Assembly (NCBI GenBank): GCA_964580315.1
Contig: CAZOKH010000022.1
Coordinates: 1 to 43,841 of the forward strand
Length of the DNA: 43,841 nt
From: CAZOKH01 sp964580315
Lineage (GTDB): Bacteria > Chloroflexota > Anaerolineae > Anaerolineales > Anaerolineaceae
Direction of reading: 5' to 3'
Of this stretch, positions 38,260 through 43,841 are shown one piece after another. The notes beneath the pieces were generated by a model that did no database searches, had not been told where the DNA came from, and saw only the letters and a program-made list of their open reading frames with translations. The stretch's first letter is position 1; every line of letters starts with the position of its first letter. The position numbers and the translations under genes are program-made.

Positions 38260-39639
38260 ATGACAACCATGACGACAAAACCACGTGTAATCATTCACAA
38301 GGCGGATTCGAGAAAACCTGTCCAAACTGATTTTGTTTTTGGACAGGACGCGGTTCGTTTTGTTTCTCACAACGAGTATTTAAAAAACCTACGCTCAATG
38401 GCGCTGGAGAAATTTCAAACCTTGCCCATTCCATCGGTCAAAGATGGCGACTCCTGGCGTAGAACAGATTTGAATCATTTCCACCCTGGCAGATTTAAGA
38501 TTGTTGATCCTGAAAATTGCCAGGATCTGCCGGAAATTCCGGAAGACCTGCGAAAGCCGGTGGTTGCCACAGCGCATGCCGGGCAAATTTCCCTCTCGCC
38601 GGGATGTGTGGACGCCTGGATTTTGCCAGAGCTTTCTGCCCAGGGGGTTGTATTTTCTGATCTCCTGACTGCTGAACGGGAACACTCTCAATTGCTTGAG
38701 AAGATCCTTGGCAAACTGGTGCATCCAGAGGATGGAAAATTTGCGGCGTTGGTGGAAGCCTTTGCGCAAACGGGTGCGTTGTTGTATGTGCCCAGGGGTG
38801 TGCATGTTGACCTGCCCTTGCATGTTTTGCTGTGGTCGGTGGGTGAAAATCTTGTCAACCCGGCGCATATTGCCGTGGTTTTGGAAGACGGCGCTGCAGC
38901 GACTTTTGTGCTGGAAACAGTGTCACCACCAGACGGAAATGATGAAACCATGAATGCCCTGGTGCTGGAAATTTTGGTGGGTGAAGATGCGCATTTGAAC
39001 TTTGTGGAATTGCAATCACTGGGGCAGAAGGTGTGGAACTTTAGCCACGAACGCGTTGAGGTGGCGAAAGACGGCAGTGTGGACTGGATTTTTGGCGCCG
39101 CCGGCAGTCACCTAACCAAGAGTTTTCTGAATTTGGAATTGACCGGACAAGGAAGCAGTGGAAAAATGTCTGGTTTCTATTTTGCTGACGGCGTCCAGCA
39201 TCTTGATCACGACACCAGGCAAAATCATCTTGCACCCAACACAACCAGTGATTTGTTGTTCAAAGGCGCGCTGTTGGGTGAAAGCCGGTCTGTATGGCGC
39301 GGGATGATTTATGTGGCTCCTGGAGCGGCAGGGACGGATGGCTACCAGTCGAACCGCAACCTGGTGCTAGACCGGCGTGCAAGAGCTGATTCAATCCCTG
39401 GATTGGAAATCAACACCGATGATGTGCGCTGCACTCACGGTGCGACGGTTGGACAATTGGATGCCGACCAGATATTCTATTTGCAAAGTCGTGGAATTCC
39501 ATATAAAGAAGCCGAGAAACTGGTTGTTGCCGGATTTTTTGAGCCGGTGTTGAAACGAGTTCCTTTTGAAGGAGTGCGGCAGCGGTTTGAGCAATTGATT
39601 GTTAAGAAAATGAATTACCTGGATGAGAATAGCAAATGA
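38260..39639 (+). CDS. sufD: Fe-S cluster assembly protein SufD
   Basis: A 459-residue partner of SufB, forming the SufB-SufC2-SufD complex. The N-terminal part has SMALEKFQTLPIPSVKDGDSWRRTDL, the core GALLYVPRGVHVDLPLHVLLWSV, and the C-terminal DDVRCTHGATVGQLDADQIFYLQSRGIPYKEAEKLVVAGFFEPVLKRVP block, where the conserved His of SufD is present (CTHGA). The start is uncertain: TTG at 38248, ATG at 38260 and ATG at 38269 are in frame, none with a good ribosome site; I favour 38260. The 29 bases after sufB are almost all A and T. The gene ends 3 bases before a folded element. Confidence 0.94.
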   Translation: MTTMTTKPRVIIHKADSRKPVQTDFVFGQDAVRFVSHNEYLKNLRSMALEKFQTLPIPSVKDGDSWRRTDLNHFHPGRFKIVDPENCQDLPEIPEDLRKPVVATAHAGQISLSPGCVDAWILPELSAQGVVFSDLLTAEREHSQLLEKILGKLVHPEDGKFAALVEAFAQTGALLYVPRGVHVDLPLHVLLWSVGENLVNPAHIAVVLEDGAAATFVLETVSPPDGNDETMNALVLEILVGEDAHLNFVELQSLGQKVWNFSHERVEVAKDGSVDWIFGAAGSHLTKSFLNLELTGQGSSGKMSGFYFADGVQHLDHDTRQNHLAPNTTSDLLFKGALLGESRSVWRGMIYVAPGAAGTDGYQSNRNLVLDRRARADSIPGLEINTDDVRCTHGATVGQLDADQIFYLQSRGIPYKEAEKLVVAGFFEPVLKRVPFEGVRQRFEQLIVKKMNYLDENSK

Positions 39640-39642
39640 AGC

Positions 39643-39708
39643 CTTTGAAATATGGGACTAACGGCGTCGTTAAAGGGAACAGTGATTTCAGTCACTATTA
39701 TTTCAAAG
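39643..39708 (+). other. Predicted three-way-junction RNA element between sufD and the next gene
   Basis: A perfect 10-bp outer stem, CTTTGAAATA (39643-39652) with TATTTCAAAG (39699-39708), encloses two perfect hairpins: TAACG/CGTTA with loop GCGT (39659-39672) and AGTGA/TCACT with a 6-base loop (39681-39696). It starts 3 bases after the sufD stop. It has no T-tract, so it is not an ordinary terminator. It could set mRNA decay or processing in the operon. Confidence 0.5.
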
Positions 39709-39759
39709 AGCAATATGCTAAAATTATTGTTTAACACGTAAATTTTGGGAGATGAAAGT

Positions 39760-40053
39760 ATGACAACTGTTCCCTATATGAGACCCCCCGATCCGGAATT
39801 TTCCTACAGCGTTGGCGATACGGTGGAAGTTTTTTGCGACCACGAAAAGAGCGGCGAACGCGTGCGTGGCTGGTTGAAAGGTATTGTTGCTCAGGTCGAT
39901 TCGAAAATGGTTGCCGTTCAATTTCGCAGCAACGTTTTTTTGACTGACGGTTGGATGGTGCCGGATCATATCCTCTGGTACCCGGTTCATTCATCCAGCA
40001 TTCGGAAACCTTTCAAACGACCGAAGCAGGAAATACCTTTTCAAGAACTCTAG
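39760..40053 (+). CDS. Small unknown protein in the suf operon (SH3-like?)
   Basis: A 97-residue soluble protein that I do not recognise. The centre looks like a small beta barrel: SYSVGDTVEVFCDHEKSGE, then WLKGIVAQVDSKMVAVQFRS, then a Trp-rich segment GWMVPDHILWYPVHS. This strand pattern suggests an SH3/Tudor-like fold, an inference only. It has one Cys and no metal-site pattern. The C-terminal tail is basic (RKPFKRPKQ). The start is the ATG at 39760, with GGGAG about 8 bases upstream, rather than the TTG at 39745. It lies between sufD and sufS on the same strand. An extended -10-like TGCTAAAAT (39716-39724) stands before it. Confidence 0.7.
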   Translation: MTTVPYMRPPDPEFSYSVGDTVEVFCDHEKSGERVRGWLKGIVAQVDSKMVAVQFRSNVFLTDGWMVPDHILWYPVHSSSIRKPFKRPKQEIPFQEL

Positions 40054-40087
40054 GTGATGGAGATTTAAGTTTGTTTTGGCGGTGAAA

Positions 40088-41335
40088 ATGACTGATCTGA
40101 TGATCGCGCAAACAGTGAAAGTTGAAAAAATTCGCCAGGATTTCCCTATCATTACTCGGGAAATAAGGCCCGGCGTGCCGCTGGTTTATTTTGATTCAGC
40201 GGCCACTTCTCAGAAACCTTCGGCTGTTATTGAAGCGATGAATCGCTATTATCGAAATAGCAATGCCAACATTCACCGGGGTGTTTACACCCTGGCTGAA
40301 GAAGCCACTGCTGATTACGAACAGGCGCGCCAATGGGTGGCTGAGTTCATTGGCGCCGGCAGCAGCCGCGAGGTGGTTGTGACGCGCGGCACCACCGAAT
40401 CCGTCAATCTTGTGGCTTATTCCTGGGCGCGTCATTTTCTCAAAGCTGGCGACCTGGTGGTGTTAACCGAAATGGAGCACCATTCCAACCTGATTCCCTG
40501 GCAAATTTTGGCGCAGGAACACGGCGTTCGATTGGAATTTGTAAATATGACGCCAGACGGCCAGCTGGATTTGGAAACATATCATCATTTGCTTGAGCAA
40601 AATCCCAAGCTGGTTGCTTTTGTGCACGCTTCCAATGTGCTTGGAACCATCAATCCTGCCAGGCAGATGATCGAAGCCGCGCATCAGGCCGGCGCAATTA
40701 CCCTGGTGGACGGCGCGCAATCAACCCCGCACATCCCGGTCAATGTGGTTGACCTGGGTGCAGATTTCTTTGTTTTTTCAGGCCACAAAATGTGCGGCCC
40801 AACCGGGATTGGAATTTTGTACGGGCGTGAACAACTGCTGGAAGCAATGCCTCCCTTTATGGGCGGCGGCGACATGATCTTAAAAGTGGAACTGCGCAGC
40901 TTCACGCACAACGATCTTCCCTACAAGTTTGAAGCGGGTACGCCATCGATTGCAGAGTTGATTGGTTTTGGCGCTGCTGTCAATTACTTGAAGTCAATTG
41001 GAATGGATGCCATTGCAGCACATGAGAAAGAAATTGTTACTTATGCTTATCAGCGTTTGAGCGCAATCGACGGCATAAAAATCATGGGACCGACCCCCGA
41101 ATATCGTGGTGGGGTGCTGGCTTTTACCATGGAAGGAATTCACCCGCATGATGTGGCGCAGATGCTGGATCGTGACGGTATTGCCGTGCGAGCGGGTCAC
41201 CACTGCGCCATGCCGCTGCACCGCAAATTCAATGTGCCGGCATCAACCCGCGCCAGTTTTTACCTCTATAACACAATCGAGGAAGTGGATAAACTGGCAG
41301 ACTCGTTGAAAAAAATTAAAGGTATATTTGGTTAG
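40088..41335 (+). CDS. sufS: Cysteine desulfurase SufS
   Basis: A 415-residue PLP enzyme that takes sulfur from cysteine as a persulfide for Fe-S assembly. Blocks of group II desulfurases are clear: YFDSAATSQKP, NANIHRGVYTLAEEAT, VVTRGTTESVNLVAYSW, EMEHHSNLIPWQ, and the PLP lysine K234 in FSGHKMCGPTG. The catalytic cysteine is C373 in RAGHHCAMPLH. The start is taken as ATG 40088, with GGCGGTGA just upstream; an in-frame TTG lies at 40076. sufU follows directly, and the pair is typical of Gram-positive-like SUF systems. Confidence 0.97.
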   Translation: MTDLMIAQTVKVEKIRQDFPIITREIRPGVPLVYFDSAATSQKPSAVIEAMNRYYRNSNANIHRGVYTLAEEATADYEQARQWVAEFIGAGSSREVVVTRGTTESVNLVAYSWARHFLKAGDLVVLTEMEHHSNLIPWQILAQEHGVRLEFVNMTPDGQLDLETYHHLLEQNPKLVAFVHASNVLGTINPARQMIEAAHQAGAITLVDGAQSTPHIPVNVVDLGADFFVFSGHKMCGPTGIGILYGREQLLEAMPPFMGGGDMILKVELRSFTHNDLPYKFEAGTPSIAELIGFGAAVNYLKSIGMDAIAAHEKEIVTYAYQRLSAIDGIKIMGPTPEYRGGVLAFTMEGIHPHDVAQMLDRDGIAVRAGHHCAMPLHRKFNVPASTRASFYLYNTIEEVDKLADSLKKIKGIFG

Positions 41336-41357
41336 TTATGTTTTCAAGGAACTTTTT

Positions 41358-41768
41358 ATGGATGACCTCTATCGGGAAATAATCATTGAACGGCATAAAA
41401 ATCCATTGCACCGCGGATCATTAGAGCATGCCAACATTTGCTTTGAAGATGAAAACCCGTTGTGCGGCGATCACATCCGCCTGGAGTTGCGTGTAGATGA
41501 AGATAACCGCGTGGTTGAGGCTGTTTTTAATGGAAACGGCTGCGCCATTTCAACGGCATCGGCTGATTTGTTGATTGACTCAATCATTGGAAAAACAGTG
41601 GATGAAGTTAAGGCAATTACCAAGGAAGATATACTGGATATGCTGGCGATCGAACTGGGGCCAGTGCGCCTGAAATGCGCCCTGCTGCCTTTGAAGGTTC
41701 TTAAAGCCGGAATTTACGGCGTGCAACAGGCGACCGATGACTTGATAGAAGGGGAACCGAACCCATGA
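41358..41768 (+). CDS. sufU: SufU-type sulfurtransferase/scaffold
   Basis: A 136-residue zinc-dependent protein that takes persulfide sulfur from SufS and passes it to SufBCD. C36, D38 (NPLCGDH), C62 (GNGCAISTAS) and C107 (RLKCALLP) form the zinc/active site. The start is the ATG at 41358, with AAGGA 7 bases upstream; a longer frame from 41328 overlaps sufS. The stop overlaps the Rieske gene start (ATGA). Confidence 0.96.
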   Translation: MDDLYREIIIERHKNPLHRGSLEHANICFEDENPLCGDHIRLELRVDEDNRVVEAVFNGNGCAISTASADLLIDSIIGKTVDEVKAITKEDILDMLAIELGPVRLKCALLPLKVLKAGIYGVQQATDDLIEGEPNP

Positions 41769-42106
41769 GTGCCTTATTTGATGAATCGAAATTTGATTTT
41801 ACACCCGTGGTGGCTAAAGACGAATTGCCAGATGGGGAGCGCCTTTTCCTTGAAGTTGATGATCAACCGGTGGTAATTGTAAACCTTAAGGGAGAATTAT
41901 TCGCCTTCAGTGACATGTGCACCCACGACGGCGAAACGCTGGGCGACGGTGAAATTGAGGGGTATGAGATTATTTGCCCGCGGCACGGCGCCCGTTTTGA
42001 CCTACGCACCGGCGAAGTGACCCGCCTGCCAGCCACAGAGTCCATTCCGGTTTACCCGGTGCGGATTGCCGGTGATTTCATTGAGTTTGGTTTTCCAAAA
42101 GAGTAG
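41765..42106 (+). CDS. Rieske [2Fe-2S] ferredoxin-like protein
   Basis: A 113-residue soluble Rieske protein. The cluster ligands are C52 and H54 (MCTHDGE) and C71 and H74 (CPRHGARFDL). Such small Rieske proteins are often encoded at the end of SUF operons in Gram-positive-like bacteria, where they may carry electrons for, or be a client of, cluster assembly. The start overlaps sufU by 4 bases, so translation is coupled. A strong terminator ends the operon. Confidence 0.94.
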   Translation: MSALFDESKFDFTPVVAKDELPDGERLFLEVDDQPVVIVNLKGELFAFSDMCTHDGETLGDGEIEGYEIICPRHGARFDLRTGEVTRLPATESIPVYPVRIAGDFIEFGFPKE

Positions 42107-42123
42107 AAGAATTGATGAAAGCG

Positions 42124-42157
42124 AAAACAGCGATCCAGGGCAGGATCGCTGTTTTTT
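42124..42157 (+). terminator. Intrinsic terminator of the suf operon
   Basis: A 13-bp perfect stem, AAAACAGCGATCC (42124-42136) with GGATCGCTGTTTT (42143-42155), loop AGGGCA, T-run to 42157. It also faces the convergent PIG-L gene. Confidence 0.92.
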
Positions 42158-42174
42158 ATCCTTTTGAGATAATT

Positions 42175-42822
42175 CTATTCTTTGCCAAACCGGCCCACAA
42201 TGCACAGGATGTCAAACCCTTCAGCATAGGGGCGCTCGGCCAGGGCGCCGTTGCGGATAAGTGATGCGCGGGTGAGATCGGCGTTGAAATAATACTTGTC
42301 GCGGTAGGTGGTGTATTGTGACAACGCTTCAATTTTGCGCTGCACGTCTTCTTCGCTGACTTCTACCAGGAAATGCGGGAAAAACCCGTGGCTGCTGCGG
42401 ATTACATCATAACCCAGCAGGGTGGTGCCGCGGAAGGCGCGCAGAGCCTCATCTGTGATGGTGTTATGGTCCTGGTGCACATCGGATCGGGTGTGCACAA
42501 ACACCATTTCAGGATGGTATTTTCGATGCAATGCCAGCAAAAATTCCAGTATCTCTTGCCGCGCCTGGGGAAACTTACGGGTTTCAAATTCTCCCACGAT
42601 GATGTTTTCGCGCGGGACTTGTAACACTGCCATGCTGTTGTAATGCTCAGTGACAATGGTTTTCAGCGCGGGGTTTTTCTGGTTGTCCGAAAGGGTGACG
42701 CAGACGACGTTGGCCTGTTTTACAATTTGCGAAATCAGGGCGCCGCAGCCCAGTTCAATGTCATCGGGGTGTGCGCCGATGAAGAGCAGCGTTTCCCCGG
42801 AAAAACTCATGGTGTGATTCAT
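42175..42822 (-). CDS. PIG-L/LmbE-family deacetylase
   Basis: A 215-residue zinc hydrolase that removes acetyl groups from N-acetyl sugars or related conjugates. The metal motif is FIGAHPDDIELGCGALI (H18 and D21), and the third ligand is in FVHTRSDVHQDHNTIT. Length is typical. The start is ATG 42822, with AAGGG about 8 bases upstream; a longer frame would overlap the methyltransferase. Bacillithiol, mycothiol or sugar-conjugate metabolism are possible roles. It follows the methyltransferase gene by 10 bases, so the two may act in one small-molecule pathway. Confidence 0.92.
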   Translation of the reverse strand: MNHTMSFSGETLLFIGAHPDDIELGCGALISQIVKQANVVCVTLSDNQKNPALKTIVTEHYNSMAVLQVPRENIIVGEFETRKFPQARQEILEFLLALHRKYHPEMVFVHTRSDVHQDHNTITDEALRAFRGTTLLGYDVIRSSHGFFPHFLVEVSEEDVQRKIEALSQYTTYRDKYYFNADLTRASLIRNGALAERPYAEGFDILCIVGRFGKE

Positions 42823-42832
42823 TTGGTATCCC

Positions 42833-43633
42833 TTATTTGGTGCCCAGGATGCCGCCAACCACCTTGGTCATCACCAGTTTGCCATCGCGTTTCAGGTAAT
42901 CGGCGGCCACTTTTTCAATATCCCGCATAATTCTCTCGAAATCATCTTTGCCCTGGAAGAAGCTGCCCCACAATTTGCGGTCTTCAGAGAGCGAGGCGCG
43001 TGTGTATGAGACAAACGGCTCAACGCTGTCGAAAGTGAGGGGATTGTCAAAGCGTTTCATTTCAGCTTTGGAGAACATCTTTTGCACGGTGGGGAAAAAC
43101 TGGCTTTCGTAGCGCGAGCTGCCGGGCATGGGGGGAATTTCCTTGTGAGTGGCGTCGCGGATCACATCGTAGAACAGTTTCTTGTTTTCGGGCAGCGGGC
43201 CGGTGGTGAAGAGCGTGCCGCCGGGTTTGAGAACGCGGTGCATTTCGCTGATGGTAAAATTGACATCTTCGGCGTAATAAATGGCAAAACAGCACGATAT
43301 TAAGTCGAAGGTGTTATCTTCAAACGGGAAGCGCTGGTTGAAATTCAATTCCATGAATTTGACAGCGTTGCCGTATTTCTGGTTTTCCTGGCGCGCCTGG
43401 GTGAGCAGTTCTTGTGATACGTCGCCGCCTGTGATGTCACATTCGCCGTTCAAGTAGGTGTGGTATGAGAAACACTGTTTGCCTGCACCGCAGCCGATGT
43501 CCAGGATTTTCATGCCTTTGCGCAGGGGCAGAGTTTCCAGCATCCACTGGTCAATGTTGCGCCCGCCGAACTTGTTGTGAATGTCAATGCGGGTGAGCAG
43601 GTCGCTGGTGGTTTCTTTATAATCGATTTTCAT
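42833..43633 (-). CDS. Class I SAM-dependent methyltransferase
   Basis: A 266-residue methyltransferase of the UbiE/Methyltransf_11 kind. Motif I is ILDIGCGAG (residues 43-51), motif II/acidic loop ITGGDVSQELL, motif post-I MELNFNQRFPFEDNTFDLISCCFAIYY, and motif III HRVLKPGGTLFTTGPLP. The substrate is unknown; the C-terminal third (PGSSRYESQFFPTVQKMF and after) is not a known family to me. GAGGG lies before the ATG. TATAAT at 43674-43679 (minus strand) may be its -10 box, with no clear -35. The remaining 208 bases to the window end are AT-rich with no gene I can support. Confidence 0.9.
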   Translation of the reverse strand: MKIDYKETTSDLLTRIDIHNKFGGRNIDQWMLETLPLRKGMKILDIGCGAGKQCFSYHTYLNGECDITGGDVSQELLTQARQENQKYGNAVKFMELNFNQRFPFEDNTFDLISCCFAIYYAEDVNFTISEMHRVLKPGGTLFTTGPLPENKKLFYDVIRDATHKEIPPMPGSSRYESQFFPTVQKMFSKAEMKRFDNPLTFDSVEPFVSYTRASLSEDRKLWGSFFQGKDDFERIMRDIEKVAADYLKRDGKLVMTKVVGGILGTK

Positions 43634-43841
43634 AAGCCCTCGTATATTATTTAATGTTTTGTAAAGGGAGTATATTATAACTGGTAGTAAAGATTAGGGA
43701 AAAAAATCCGAATGTAAATAATAGAATGACTATATAATTAGCCAATATTATCAATTTTATTTTTCTGAGGGGCGGCATCTTGTTATGGTTGGTGTAACAT
43801 TCTTTCTGTAAAATAGCGAACCTTAACAAAAGCGGTGAGTC

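Noticed and set aside
43647..43829. Hydrophobic 60-residue frame at the right end
   Set aside because: AT-rich non-coding DNA readily gives such Ile/Leu/Phe-rich frames; it has no ribosome site and overlaps the likely promoter of the methyltransferase gene.
1..43841. CRISPR arrays, tRNA and rRNA genes, insertion sequences
   Set aside because: No regular direct repeats with spacers, no cloverleaf or rRNA-like sequence, and no transposase or terminal inverted repeats were seen by reading; a covariance-model scan would be the decisive test for small RNAs.

Overview
The window looks like a housekeeping stretch of a chromosome from an uncultured or little-studied member of the Chloroflexota, probably class Anaerolineae. 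This is an inference from gene content, since no rRNA or tRNA gene is present. The support is: a Tad/Flp pilus locus with no secretin gene (as in cells with a single membrane), a membrane-anchored baseplate-J-like protein joined to ruvX and mltG, an SPFH protein with a C-terminal helix-turn-helix, a type 2 IPP isomerase, a single sucCD pair, and a SUF iron-sulfur operon run by a SufR-like repressor. G+C is moderate in genes and low in the gaps, and Shine-Dalgarno and sigma70-type signals are easy to read. There is no sign of a prophage, insertion sequence, CRISPR array or integrated element.

Layout. 1-1160 (minus): the start of a DnaQ-like exonuclease and a lipoprotein. 1262-4332 (plus): baseplate-J-like protein, ruvX, mltG. 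4383-5000 (minus): superoxide dismutase, with a perfect TTGACA-17-TATAAT promoter. 5103-6035 (plus): EamA transporter. 6055-12272 (minus): cinA, a deaminase-CYTH fusion, glgA and malQ, read as one operon. 12387-13674 (plus): yraN and miaA. 13729-17848 (minus): efp, a Cys-rich protein, a HAD phosphatase and ftsH. 18012-18413 (plus): an AT-rich bacteriohemerythrin. 18487-26065 (minus): flp, cpaB, cpaE, tadA, tadB, tadC, comF, hpf. 26303-27974 (plus): an unknown helical protein and an SPFH-HTH protein. 28100-30101 (plus): sucC-sucD-like pair. 30178-30414 (minus): acyl carrier protein. 30604-34564 (plus): IPP isomerase, polyprenyl synthase, folE, HAD protein. 34622-35607 (minus): sufR-like repressor and a SufT-like DUF59 protein. 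36000-42106 (plus): sufC, sufB, sufD, an unknown 97-residue protein, sufS, sufU, Rieske protein. 42175-43633 (minus): methyltransferase and PIG-L deacetylase.

How the parts work together. The largest block is iron-sulfur assembly: SufBCD scaffold, SufS/SufU sulfur supply, a Rieske protein and a DUF59 maturation factor, with the divergent SufR-like repressor as sensor. A 15-bp element with one mismatch lies across the -35 box of both divergent promoters, so it is a strong candidate operator. The Tad block encodes the inner part of a pilus machine (ATPase, two platform proteins, CpaE, CpaB), and the pilin has its own promoter and terminator. The fni/prenyltransferase pair makes isoprenoids.

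Least explained are the SPFH-HTH protein with its helical partner, the deaminase-CYTH fusion, the small protein in the suf operon, and a folded RNA-like element just after sufD.
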